From: JBKJTP01 sp046590195
GTDB lineage: Bacteria > Bacteroidota > Ignavibacteria > Palsa-1295
Direction: 5' to 3'
Length of the DNA stretch: 28,566 nucleotides
Assembly (NCBI GenBank): GCA_046590195.1
Contig: JBKJTP010000022.1
Span: 1-28,566 of the forward strand
In this document: positions 17,034-25,044 of the stretch, in pieces
How positions within the stretch are numbered: the stretch's first letter is position 1
Layout of the letters: the number at the start of each line of letters is the position of its first letter
Program-made: the position numbers and the translations under genes
The notes under the pieces: generated by a model
What the model saw: the letters and a program-made list of their open reading frames with translations, nothing else
Databases searched by the model: none
Told to the model about the DNA's origin: nothing

Positions 17034-17843
17034 ATGATGAACGATATCCATAACACGCAATCAACGACCGAAGAGCTGATCGTCGCTTATCTCGATGGCG
17101 AGCTCGTCCGCAAGGAGCTTGAGATCGAGTTGTTCGATCGCCTCGCAACAGGCCCCGAAGCACGTACACTGCTTCGCGAGCACCTCGTGATGCGTGGCGC
17201 GATCAAGCAGTCGCTCACCGATGACCGCTTCTCTCTTTCTGACGATCTCGATACACGCACTCGCGCACGTCTCGAACAGATCCTGAAGAATGTCTCGGCA
17301 CCTGCGATCGTCGAGGCAGCGCGTACGAAGCGCGGCACAGTTCGTCTCGCCGATGCACCAGCAGTTTCACACAATGCAGCCGAGCGCCGCATGCAACAGT
17401 GGTCGAAGCGCCCAGCGCTTCTCGCACTCCTCCTGTTGTTGGCAGTTGGTTCTACCTGGTACCTGACACGCGCTTCTATCGATAGCACGTCAAGCCAGAT
17501 GGCAACGAACACACCTGCGGTTAACACGCCACACGTTTCTACAAACAACGATCGGCCACAGGTGGCACCTGACGTTGTTGCGCCTTCTGCAACAGAGAAC
17601 AATGTCAACATCGCTTCTACGGCGGTGAAGCCAGAGCCGAAGGTCATCGTTCGAAACGTGATCCGTTATGTCGATCGCCCATCTCGCGAGATGGCTCAGC
17701 AGAACAATGCAACGCAGAATGTAGAGACCGCCACGCCATCCGAGCAGCAGTCGGATCCAGCAGGCATCATGATCTCCAAGCGTGCCAAGCATGCATTGCA
17801 GAACTCGAAGTCGATCGTTATCACGGAGCAGGACCGCATCTAA
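17034..17843 (+). CDS. Probable membrane-bound anti-sigma factor
   Basis: This 269-residue protein has an acidic N-terminal helical domain (EELIVAYLDGEL ... LFDRLATGPEARTLLREHL, residues 13-51) of the kind that opens many anti-sigma factors. A single membrane span lies at about 127-145 (RPALLALLLLLAVGSTWYL). A low-complexity Thr/Asn/Val-rich tail, probably periplasmic, runs from 146 to 269. The zinc ligands of the ZAS class (HxxxCxxC) are absent. Two adjacent ATG codons at 17034 and 17037 follow AGGA at 17024-17027, a usable Shine-Dalgarno. It lies 33 bases after the ECF sigma gene, the usual cognate arrangement. The role rests on context and topology; no specific anti-sigma family was recognised with certainty. 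Confidence 0.75.
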   Translation: MMNDIHNTQSTTEELIVAYLDGELVRKELEIELFDRLATGPEARTLLREHLVMRGAIKQSLTDDRFSLSDDLDTRTRARLEQILKNVSAPAIVEAARTKRGTVRLADAPAVSHNAAERRMQQWSKRPALLALLLLLAVGSTWYLTRASIDSTSSQMATNTPAVNTPHVSTNNDRPQVAPDVVAPSATENNVNIASTAVKPEPKVIVRNVIRYVDRPSREMAQQNNATQNVETATPSEQQSDPAGIMISKRAKHALQNSKSIVITEQDRI

Positions 17844-17933
17844 CGAATAGAATCTATCGTCTCGCTGTTCTCTCGGTATGATGGTCCTAAATACTTAATG
17901 TTCTCGCAAACAGAAGAATTTTCAACAACTTCA

Positions 17934-19664
17934 ATGCTCCGCACACTGTGTGGGGCATTTGTAGTTTTTTTGCTGACCGCGACCTTCACAAATGTGGAGG
18001 CGAAGGACGGCACCTGGACCAAGCTGAAGACGATCGAGTACTCGTTGCTCAATCCTCCGGTAGACACTGAAGTTCGGACGATCGAGGATCTGCTCGATGC
18101 CCGGCTTGAGCGCGAGAAACAAGCGCTAAAAACGCTGCCGCAATCCGAGCTTGTACGCATCGAAGCGAATTACATTCGCACAACAGGGGCTGGCGAAGTG
18201 GTGCTGCATGAGTCCAGCTTCCATCTTGAGCCACGCTATCGCTCGTTCACACCGGAAGGGCGCAACACATTGACGAGCGTCAAGAACGAGGTTGCTCCGC
18301 AACCGGTCATGTATTTCCTCGGCTATGCACGCACGCCGCTTGCGTTGCCGATGGTGAGCAATCTGAGCGAAGCACTCCGTGGTGATGAAGCCGCTTATAC
18401 CGTGCAGCTAGGCATTCTGCCTCTTCCTAAGGCTGCAGGTATCAAGAGTGATTCTGTCACGCTGTACGTGATCATCCAGCGTTCGATCGAATCGAATCGC
18501 AGTGAGAGCATCGTTAACATCGAGCGTTATGCGAAGGAGTTCACGATTCGCGAGGGAGAGCCCGTGCAACTCAAGCTCGAGAACGCACCCCCGGAGCGCA
18601 ACGCATACATCATTCAGCTTGAGGATAACTCGATCCTCCATTTCTATGAGGATTTCGCGCGGTACTTCACCGAGCACATCTGGATCAACGCCGAGCGCCT
18701 GAAGTTTGGCCTTGGCAAAGCCGAGATCTCGAAGACGACCTCTCGTCTTTCCATCCCATTCACCGTTGCGCAGGCATCGAAAGTTGAGGTTGAACTGCTT
18801 TCGGTGATCGATTCAGCACCATCGCTTCACATCATCGACACGCTCAAGTCCCCTGCCGATTATCTTGCAGAGGCGGACATGAAGCCGATGATGAACGGAC
18901 AGTACAAATATCGGTTCACAGCCCGCGAGCTGCTGACGAATAAAGTGCTCTTTAGCGAGACGCGCAGCTTCGTGAAGAACGCGCCGCTGCTCGTGCCTTC
19001 TCCACAAAGCCTTGCAAATGCAGATACACTGAAGGTTGGTGGCAAGCCGGAGAACTTGCGCGAGATGCTGCAGGCGATGCAGCAGCAACTAGCAGTTAAG
19101 GAGATCCAGACCGAACGACTCGACAACACGCTTGGCAAAACCCAGGCAGAGCGCGATCGACTTGCTGAGGAGTTACGCTCAAAGCAGGAAGCTTCGATCG
19201 CAGGGCTGCGTCCGCGATGGGGCGTTGGCTTGTTCAGCAGCGCAGCGGGTTCGCACGTCTTTATCGGTATTGAGTCGAAGGAGCCGATGCTCAGTTTCGA
19301 TCTATCGATCGGCGTGCTTGGTGATAACCCAGCGTTCGTAAGCACTCAGCCCGCAGGCAATTTCAGCAAGATCTTCAACACGCCGAAGTCGCTGGGACTT
19401 CAGGTGTCATCCGTGTTCTATAAGGGCGGCGACTGGTTCCAGCCGATGCTCGCGGTGGGCTATTACGGCATCTGGTCCACACAGCCTAAGCCCGGCGGAT
19501 CGCGCTCAGCGACGTTGCTGACACCAACTGCAGGGTTGAACTTCGAGCCATTCGGTGAAGCAGGTAAGCTGGGCATGAGCCTCACGGGTGGAGCCGCGAT
19601 CGGTCTCGGTACTGAGCAAAGCTCAGTGCTGGAGATCAACTTCAAGACCTACTGGCGAATGTGA
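17934..19664 (+). CDS. Exported coiled-coil and beta-barrel-like protein of the sigma operon
   Basis: I do not recognise the family. The start is placed at ATG 17934 because it gives a normal signal peptide (MLRTLCGAFVVFLL..., cleavage near NVEA). An in-frame ATG at 17898 would prefix an acidic 12-residue leader. The 576-residue product has a mixed alpha/beta region to about residue 370, a coiled coil at about 375-420 (LQAMQQQLAVKEIQTERLDN...), then a glycine/aromatic-rich part with alternating strands (WGVGLFSS, FIGIES, AGLNFEPFGEAGKL, ending FKTYWRM) that suggests an outer-membrane barrel-type end. It follows the anti-sigma gene on the same strand by about 90 bases, ahead of a strong terminator. 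It is likely the third gene of the operon and an envelope protein linked to that regulator. Confidence 0.75.
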   Translation: MLRTLCGAFVVFLLTATFTNVEAKDGTWTKLKTIEYSLLNPPVDTEVRTIEDLLDARLEREKQALKTLPQSELVRIEANYIRTTGAGEVVLHESSFHLEPRYRSFTPEGRNTLTSVKNEVAPQPVMYFLGYARTPLALPMVSNLSEALRGDEAAYTVQLGILPLPKAAGIKSDSVTLYVIIQRSIESNRSESIVNIERYAKEFTIREGEPVQLKLENAPPERNAYIIQLEDNSILHFYEDFARYFTEHIWINAERLKFGLGKAEISKTTSRLSIPFTVAQASKVEVELLSVIDSAPSLHIIDTLKSPADYLAEADMKPMMNGQYKYRFTARELLTNKVLFSETRSFVKNAPLLVPSPQSLANADTLKVGGKPENLREMLQAMQQQLAVKEIQTERLDNTLGKTQAERDRLAEELRSKQEASIAGLRPRWGVGLFSSAAGSHVFIGIESKEPMLSFDLSIGVLGDNPAFVSTQPAGNFSKIFNTPKSLGLQVSSVFYKGGDWFQPMLAVGYYGIWSTQPKPGGSRSATLLTPTAGLNFEPFGEAGKLGMSLTGGAAIGLGTEQSSVLEINFKTYWRM

Positions 19665-19667
19665 TAA

Positions 19668-19694
19668 ATGTAGCTCTGGCTTTAGCCGGAAGCA
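19668..19694 (+). repeat. REP-like element, copy D1
   Basis: This is a GC-richer member of the family: ATGTAGCTCTGGCTTTAGCC then GGAAGCA. It keeps the GTAGC foot and GCTTTAGC core, but the arms read CTCTGGC and GCCGGAAG. It starts three bases after the TGA stop of the upstream gene. Confidence 0.8.
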
Positions 19695-19715
19695 TTGGAT
19701 CTTTGATAGAAGACG

Positions 19716-19750
19716 AAGCCGGGGATCAAGCATTTGATCCCCGGCTTTTT
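19716..19750 (+). terminator. Bidirectional terminator inside repeat pair D
   Basis: A perfect 14-bp stem (19716-19729 with 19734-19747) with a GCAT loop, AAGCCGGGGATCAA against its complement, is followed by TTT on the + strand. The stem itself ends in AA/TT, giving a five-T tract. On the minus strand the tail is TCGTCTTC, which is weaker. It lies between the convergent sigma operon and the TonB receptor operon. Confidence 0.85.
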
Positions 19751-19769
19751 CGCATTTGATAGATTCCTG

Positions 19770-19800
19770 TGCTTCCGGCTAAATAAAGCCAGAGCTACAT
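19770..19800 (-). repeat. REP-like element, copy D2
   Basis: Reverse complement of D1 except for a 4-base TAAA duplication in the loop (CTAAATAAAGCC instead of CTAAAGCC). Five bases separate it from the TAA stop of the DUF4249 gene (19807-19805). Pair D encloses the terminator at 19716-19750. Confidence 0.8.
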
Positions 19801-19804
19801 CTTT

Positions 19805-20650
19805 TTAGTTGATCGTCTTGCGGATAAACACTCTCATGCTGCCGCGTGCGGCGCTGCCGAAGATGCCGAGCCCGCCACTGACGTGCAGTGTGTTATTATC
19901 GAACTGCGACTGGGTGAGATAGAGACCTAGCGCAAAGTCTTGTAGATTGCGATCGAGCGCCAGCGCGCGCACGGTGTTCTCCCCATAGCGTCTGAACTGC
20001 CTCCACGCGAGTTGCTCGCTTTGTGAGAGGATGAAGAATCGGTAGCGGCCCATCGATGTGCTGTCGGGAAGATTGTCATCATCAGGACTGAGATCGATGA
20101 TCTCGGCCGTCGTATCGAATGTCACGGCCTCTAGCGCGTAGCCTTTTGCAGTTGCGCTGCGCGTCCACCACAGGCGCACGCCTGGTTTGTTGAGCTCTTC
20201 ACGACTGCTTGGGTAGTCAACCGTATCGATCGACGTGATCGAAAGAGGCTTGTCACCAACTTTCGCCGAGTCGAGACGGATCACGTCTGGAATGGTCGTC
20301 TCCGATGTTGCCACCTGCCCCATTGCTTCCACACGAAGCTTGTACGTTACTCCCGGCAACGCGATGAATTCCTCCTGCGGATGATAGCGGCCTGGCGCGC
20401 CAGTGCGCTCTACAAGAAGATAATCTTTGTCCGGTGAAGAGAGCGTTACGATCGCACGCTCGACATACGCGATCGAATCGCCCTGCGTGATCTCGATCGT
20501 ACGTCGTATGACGATGCTATCGAGCGGCTCATTCGCGTAGAGATAGCCTTCGAGCACGATCTGCGGTGTGAATACCGCGTCGGTCGTCTGCTCGCATGAC
20601 GAGATGCCGAGACCCACGAGCAGCAGTATGGTTATGAGTAATGCTTTCAT
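19805..20650 (-). CDS. DUF4249-type lipoprotein, partner of the TonB receptor
   Basis: This 281-residue product has a lipoprotein signal (MKALLITILLLVGLGISSC) with lipobox cysteine C19. The mature part begins with the phrase typical of DUF4249 (IVLEGYLYANEPLDSIVIRRT) and continues with repeated beta strands (YHPQEEFIALPGVTYKLRVEA). DUF4249 proteins are outer-membrane-anchored lipoproteins commonly encoded directly after TonB-dependent receptors in Bacteroidota. Their function is unproven, but a role with the receptor in substrate capture is likely. The start codon overlaps the receptor stop (TAATG at 20652-20648), so translation is probably coupled. Periplasmic or surface side of the membrane is not determined. 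Downstream is terminator pair D. Confidence 0.85.
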   Translation of the reverse strand: MKALLITILLLVGLGISSCEQTTDAVFTPQIVLEGYLYANEPLDSIVIRRTIEITQGDSIAYVERAIVTLSSPDKDYLLVERTGAPGRYHPQEEFIALPGVTYKLRVEAMGQVATSETTIPDVIRLDSAKVGDKPLSITSIDTVDYPSSREELNKPGVRLWWTRSATAKGYALEAVTFDTTAEIIDLSPDDDNLPDSTSMGRYRFFILSQSEQLAWRQFRRYGENTVRALALDRNLQDFALGLYLTQSQFDNNTLHVSGGLGIFGSAARGSMRVFIRKTIN

Positions 20651-22923
20651 TAGTATCTCACCTCGATCCCAAGTGTTGGCAATATTGGCAGAAGAAGAAT
20701 ATCCTCGACGATCGGTGGACGCTCATCAGCATCGACTGATCTAAACCAGACATTGCGATGATTGTATACGTTGAATACCTGTAGCGACAACTTTGCGGGA
20801 TAGCCCCACATCTTGAATGAATAGCTCGCACTTGCATCCATGCGGTGATAGCCGGGCAATCGCTGATTGCCGCGTGACCCAGGGATCGTCAGGCTAGCAT
20901 TGAAATCAACTTCGTCAAGCCCAACGTCGTAATATCCGAGAGCTGACGTGTACGCCTGTCCTGTTGCATAGACCCATGTAGCGCCAACTTCCCAACGATC
21001 GTTGAACTTGTAATTCGCAACAAGCTGGACATCATGGCGCTGATCGTACTTCGGCGAAAACTCCATGCCCTTGTTGAGTGCATCGAACTTGTGCTTCACC
21101 CACGCGAGCGTATAGCCGATCCAGCCTGTCAGCGCGCCCTCACGCTTTTCGAAAAAGAGCTCAACACCATAGGCTTTGCCCGTGCCGCGCTCGAAGAGTT
21201 CGGTGATGTCATTCGACAAGAACTTCGTCTCATTGTAATCGACAATATTTGTCAGATGCTTATAGTATGCTTCGACGGACGTATAATACCCCTGCATCGG
21301 GTAGCCGCTGAGGCCAAGGACGTACTGATCGGCGCGAGCTGGAGGCAGCGGCGAAACTGCTGGCACCCAAATGTCGAAGAACGAGAACTCACCGATGCTC
21401 ACCAAATGCAGATACTGATGATAGACGCCGGCAGAGAACTTGGCCGACCAATCGGGTAAGAACTTATAACTTATTGTGACTCTGGGATCGAGCGTTACAA
21501 CGTCTGAAAGCTGCATCCATTCTGCACGCAAGCCATAGAGGATCTGCCATTGATCGGTCAATCGCCAATCGTGCTGCGCGAATCCATTGAAATAGAACGG
21601 CACTGCGCCGGTATCTTTCAGCGGTTCGTTCGTTGCACCGATCTGGTTGAACGCAGTGAAGTTAAAGCGCGATACGCCAGCACCCCATTCATAGTTGTTT
21701 GCGGGATCGGGCTTGTAATCGAAGTTGTACTGGGCATTGAATTCCGTCACACCGTTCTTGAACTCAAATCCGTTATTTGTGAAGTTACCGAACGACCCTG
21801 ACGAATAGCCGGTGTAAGATGCTGTAACGTTTGAGAAGAGGCTCTCGCCATAGATATGCGTCCAGTTCAGCGCGAGCATCGTGTTGCCCCAATCGAGATT
21901 GATCGCACTTCCTCGCTGCTGCGGGTAGCTTAGCACATCGCGTCCGAAGTAAGTGCTCAGCGCAAGACGATCCCATTCGCCGAAGTTCTGCGTGATCTTC
22001 GCGTTGATGTCGTAAAAGTAATACTGCGGGAGCAATTGTCCACTATCGAGCAACGCCTCTGCACCGATCACATTGAAGAAGGCATCGATATATGTGCGGC
22101 GTCCGCTGAGCAGGATCGAGCCATCGTAAAACGGGATCTCGAGCGTCTGCTTTGCGCTGATAACGCTGACCGATGTCTGTCCCGATATCGAATCTCGGTT
22201 TGCCTCTTTCGTACCGACGTTCAGCACGCTCGTGAGTCTTCCACCGAACTCTGCGGGATACCCACCCTTGTACAGCTCGATACCGGAGATCGCATCAGTA
22301 TTGAACGTGCTGAAGAAGCCGAACATGTGTGACGGATTGTAGATGACCGCACCATCGAGCCGAATGAGATTCTGATCCGGCGAGCCGCCACGAATATAGA
22401 GTCCGCTAGAGATCTCCGACAGCGACTTGATGCCGGGCATTAATTGTAGCACACGGAAGAGATCTTTCTCGCCACCAACTGCAGGGATGCGGTCAAGCGT
22501 CTCCTGCGTAACCGTGACTCGGCTCACACTTCGCTCCTCGAGCTGGCGTTCGCGAGTCGACTCCACAGTCACTTCTTTGCCGATGACCGTACGTGTAAGC
22601 ATCGCAACGCGGATCGTTGTATCGCCAAAGATAGTGATCGTGATCTCTCGGTCGTTGTATCCACCTGCCGTTACTCGGATCGTATGCACGCCCCGTTCAG
22701 CATTAGCGAGCTCAAACTCGCCCTTCGCGCTGGAAATGGCCCCAAGCTTTAGCTCGGGTATCCCGACACGCGCACCGATCAGTGGATCATCGTTCGAGGC
22801 GTCCACGACGATGCCGCGCACGCTCGCGGTGATGCGAGTGCTATCAGAGGACAAGACCGGTGTATCGGGAGTCTGCGCGAATGCCGGTGCAGCAATGAGC
22901 AGGAGAATCAGTATAAGTACCAC
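20650..22923 (-). CDS. TonB-dependent receptor with carboxypeptidase-like N-domain
   Basis: This 757-residue outer-membrane receptor has a signal peptide (MVLILILLLIAAPAFAQ), then a carboxypeptidase-regulatory-like beta domain at about 30-110 (VRGIVVDASNDDPLIGARVG, SSAKGEFEL). A plug domain at about 125-235 follows (VGGEKDLFRVLQLMPGIKS, GLYIRGGSPDQNLIRLDGA, YPAEFGGRLTSVLNV), then a 22-strand-type barrel rich in Tyr/Trp ending LGIEVRY. It would import a ligand using TonB energy; the substrate is not deducible. The start is GTG at 22923-22921, since an in-frame stop lies 9-11 bases upstream. The signal peptide lacks the usual Lys/Arg n-region, which is odd. It is the first gene of a two-gene unit with the DUF4249 lipoprotein. 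Confidence 0.93.
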   Translation of the reverse strand: MVLILILLLIAAPAFAQTPDTPVLSSDSTRITASVRGIVVDASNDDPLIGARVGIPELKLGAISSAKGEFELANAERGVHTIRVTAGGYNDREITITIFGDTTIRVAMLTRTVIGKEVTVESTRERQLEERSVSRVTVTQETLDRIPAVGGEKDLFRVLQLMPGIKSLSEISSGLYIRGGSPDQNLIRLDGAVIYNPSHMFGFFSTFNTDAISGIELYKGGYPAEFGGRLTSVLNVGTKEANRDSISGQTSVSVISAKQTLEIPFYDGSILLSGRRTYIDAFFNVIGAEALLDSGQLLPQYYFYDINAKITQNFGEWDRLALSTYFGRDVLSYPQQRGSAINLDWGNTMLALNWTHIYGESLFSNVTASYTGYSSGSFGNFTNNGFEFKNGVTEFNAQYNFDYKPDPANNYEWGAGVSRFNFTAFNQIGATNEPLKDTGAVPFYFNGFAQHDWRLTDQWQILYGLRAEWMQLSDVVTLDPRVTISYKFLPDWSAKFSAGVYHQYLHLVSIGEFSFFDIWVPAVSPLPPARADQYVLGLSGYPMQGYYTSVEAYYKHLTNIVDYNETKFLSNDITELFERGTGKAYGVELFFEKREGALTGWIGYTLAWVKHKFDALNKGMEFSPKYDQRHDVQLVANYKFNDRWEVGATWVYATGQAYTSALGYYDVGLDEVDFNASLTIPGSRGNQRLPGYHRMDASASYSFKMWGYPAKLSLQVFNVYNHRNVWFRSVDADERPPIVEDILLLPILPTLGIEVRY

Positions 22924-23005
22924 GTAAATGGCTTACGGAAATGTCTACCAGCAGATGGCGGGTGCGAGATATACGTGGGATTCAGGCGGAAGGATTCAAA
23001 AGAAG

Positions 23006-23037
23006 AGTGTAGCACATGCTTTAGCTTGTGCGAAATG
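23006..23037 (+). repeat. REP-like element, copy E1
   Basis: AGTGTAGCACATGCTTTAGC then TTGTGCGAAATG: GTAG foot, arms CACATGC and GCTTGTG, TTTA loop. It is the inverted partner of E2 (23084-23115) with one difference in the flank, and almost identical to pair B near 4.1 kb. It lies 83 bases upstream of the TonB receptor start. Confidence 0.85.
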
Positions 23038-23047
23038 CTCAGAAAAG

Positions 23048-23086
23048 CAAAAGCCCTAGATCGACAGACAATCCGGGGCTTCTTTT
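23048..23086 (-). terminator. Imperfect terminator of the glycosyltransferase operon, inside repeat pair E
   Basis: On the minus strand the stem AAGCCCCGGAT pairs imperfectly with ATCTAGGGCTTTT (one base missing and one wobble) and is followed by TTTTGCTTTT. It lies behind the GT2 gene stop (23113) and in front of the TonB receptor gene. It appears to be a decayed version of the hairpins in pairs B and D. Confidence 0.6.
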
Positions 23087-23115
23087 CACACAAGCTAAAG
23101 CATGTGCTACACTTA
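23084..23115 (-). repeat. REP-like element, copy E2
   Basis: On the minus strand this reads TAAGTGTAGCACATGCTTTA then GCTTGTGTGAAA. Its first three bases are the stop codon of the GT2 gene. Inverted partner of E1; the pair encloses the terminator at 23048-23086. Confidence 0.85.
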
Positions 23116-23928
23116 TCGTACCTCTTCCCACACATCGCTGACCGACTTATTCTTGAACATCACGGCGAAGCCGTTCCGGCACCAGTCGTACCATACGCGC
23201 ATGTAGCCGTACTTGCGGTAGCGGCGCGGGGATTCGAGGACGAGTAACTTGGGATCATACTTCACACGGCCAACTGCTTGCAGGCGATGGAAGAGGTCGA
23301 AGTCTTCGCCGGCGACCATCTCCGGGTTATATCCGCCGATCGCTTTGAACGCAGAACGTCGCACCAATTGGCACTCGCCGCGGCCCATGCCAATGAAGCG
23401 ATTGACGATCCAGACATAACGATTGAACATGCCATGGAAGAGCACATCAGAAAGCTGTCGCTCTGATTCCGCTACTTCGACTTTACATGCAAGAGCTGAG
23501 AGCGATGGATCCATATCGAAGCGCTGCACAGCGCGATCGAGGAATTTCTCGATGTTGTCAAAGCGGGTGTCCGCATTGACAAAGATGAACATCTCTGAAT
23601 TTGCTAGTGCGGCACCGCGGTTGCGGCCTTCGGCGATCGTTTGGCGATATGACTCTTCATGCACCGCAATATAATCGGCATAAGCCGCTGCGATCCCGAC
23701 TGTGTTATCCGTAGAGCCTCCATCGCTGACGATGAGTTCAAGCCGGTAGCGCGCACGGATCTGCGGAGTGAATTGCTCGAGGCAACCTTGAAGCAACTTC
23801 TCCTCGTGTTTTGTCGGTACGATGACCGAGATCAGCGGCGGCCCTGGCATTCTTGCTGGCATGCGTAGAGACCGTGGATCGTGCCCGATCCCCGATTCAT
23901 CTGCCTGCTCGTATCTTCTCTGGGCCAT
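23113..23928 (-). CDS. Family 2 glycosyltransferase
   Basis: The 271-residue product has the GT-A fold order of GT2 enzymes. These are LISVIVPTKHEEKLLQGCL (32-50), the nucleotide-binding SDGGSTDNTV (68-77), and the metal-site region FVNADTRFD (116-124, the DxD position). The acceptor-side GEDFDLFHRL follows, with the catalytic-type ED pair. No membrane span is evident, so it is probably cytosolic or peripheral. It should transfer a sugar from a nucleotide donor to a lipid, polysaccharide or protein; donor and acceptor cannot be told. ATG 23928 is used; Met23 or Met27 would also leave the domain intact. It is the last gene of a GH57-DUF2279-GT2 run, 36 bases after the DUF2279 gene. Its TAA stop coincides with the edge of repeat E2. 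Confidence 0.9.
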   Translation of the reverse strand: MAQRRYEQADESGIGHDPRSLRMPARMPGPPLISVIVPTKHEEKLLQGCLEQFTPQIRARYRLELIVSDGGSTDNTVGIAAAYADYIAVHEESYRQTIAEGRNRGAALANSEMFIFVNADTRFDNIEKFLDRAVQRFDMDPSLSALACKVEVAESERQLSDVLFHGMFNRYVWIVNRFIGMGRGECQLVRRSAFKAIGGYNPEMVAGEDFDLFHRLQAVGRVKYDPKLLVLESPRRYRKYGYMRVWYDWCRNGFAVMFKNKSVSDVWEEVR

Positions 23929-23964
23929 TGCGCTACTAATAAATTATGCTGCGCTGCTAAGTAT

Positions 23965-25044
23965 TTACCCGATCGACATCCGGAAAGGAAACAGGATGAA
24001 GAATCGCGGATCAGGAGAGATCCTCATGGCTGGGGCCGGGAAATGCCAGTAGTCCAGCGCGCGTCTAATGAAATTCAGAATTCGGTAATCGGATTCCGGG
24101 ATCAGCGTTCCGAGATCATAATCCAGCGCGATCATCCACGATTTCTTGCGCTCCTCAAAGGTCGGAGCATCGAGCGAGTAATCGGCTACGCCGACAGCAA
24201 GGTTCAACCAGTCCGGCCAGTAGGGCTTTGCCACATCCGGCAGAATACCATTCACGTTCAACGAGACCCAGTAGGACTGCCCGGCGTAATCCTCGATAAA
24301 TGTCTGCGTTTGGCCTGGGATATCCGGACGGCTCTCGAGCAACTGCTTGCTTGGCCAATACATCCACTTGTACTTGACGTTGTCGAGATACGGCACCTGC
24401 TTACGCGCGAAATAGAATCCGGCACCGAGCAGATCGGCGATCGCATCGCCATGTGAAAACCCCCAATCGCGTGCGAAGCCATCTTCGACCTCGATGTACA
24501 TCTCCCATAGCGCAGCACATGTTGCACCGAGAGCAGCTGACTGCAGCGGATTGAAGCCGCTCCAGGTAAATGCTTCATCGAAGAAGTGTGCGCTGTAATA
24601 ACCGCCAAAGACGTGGCCCCACTTATCGATATTGTCCTTGTAATCGGGATCGTCGAACACGTGGAAGTCGGTGCGCTGATCGCTCCACCATGCGTTCGCC
24701 TGGTAGATATGCAGCGCTGTGATCGCGCCTGCGAGCCCGCCAGTGGCGCCTGCGAAGCGATACCAATCGATGTCGGCCTTGCCTGTGGCGTAGGGATGTG
24801 TTGGCTGTATGCCGATCGGCTCAATGGCTTCGACATTCAGTTCAGGCGACTGCTGAGGTCGCGTATTCATATAAGCGAGCGAATCGCGCTGCGCAACGAT
24901 CGTATCATGTCGCGAGAGATCGACCGGGTCGATCCCATTCGTAAGCTGAATGGAATCGAGTTCAGCTTTGGTTTGCGCGAACGTGTTGCTTGCTACAAGT
25001 AGCAACAGAACGACGAGAGATCTACAGCAAATGGAAATTGACAC
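23965..25044 (-). CDS. DUF2279-type predicted periplasmic protein
   Basis: This 359-residue exported protein opens with a signal peptide (SLVVLLLLVASNTFAQ, cleavage near residue 24). The DUF2279 core is visible at about 128-212: HVFDDPDYKDNIDKWGH, then WSGFNPLQSAALGATCAALWEMYIEVEDGF, then GFSHGDAIADLLGAGFYF, with the family's conserved DK-GH, W-G, E--DG and S-GD positions. The C-terminal part is strand-rich with Trp/Tyr. The family's function is unknown; an envelope location is likely. The start is GTG at 25044, which makes it overlap the end of the GH57 gene by 23 bases and suggests translational coupling. No later Met precedes the signal peptide. Confidence 0.85.
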   Translation of the reverse strand: MSISICCRSLVVLLLLVASNTFAQTKAELDSIQLTNGIDPVDLSRHDTIVAQRDSLAYMNTRPQQSPELNVEAIEPIGIQPTHPYATGKADIDWYRFAGATGGLAGAITALHIYQANAWWSDQRTDFHVFDDPDYKDNIDKWGHVFGGYYSAHFFDEAFTWSGFNPLQSAALGATCAALWEMYIEVEDGFARDWGFSHGDAIADLLGAGFYFARKQVPYLDNVKYKWMYWPSKQLLESRPDIPGQTQTFIEDYAGQSYWVSLNVNGILPDVAKPYWPDWLNLAVGVADYSLDAPTFEERKKSWMIALDYDLGTLIPESDYRILNFIRRALDYWHFPAPAMRISPDPRFFILFPFRMSIG

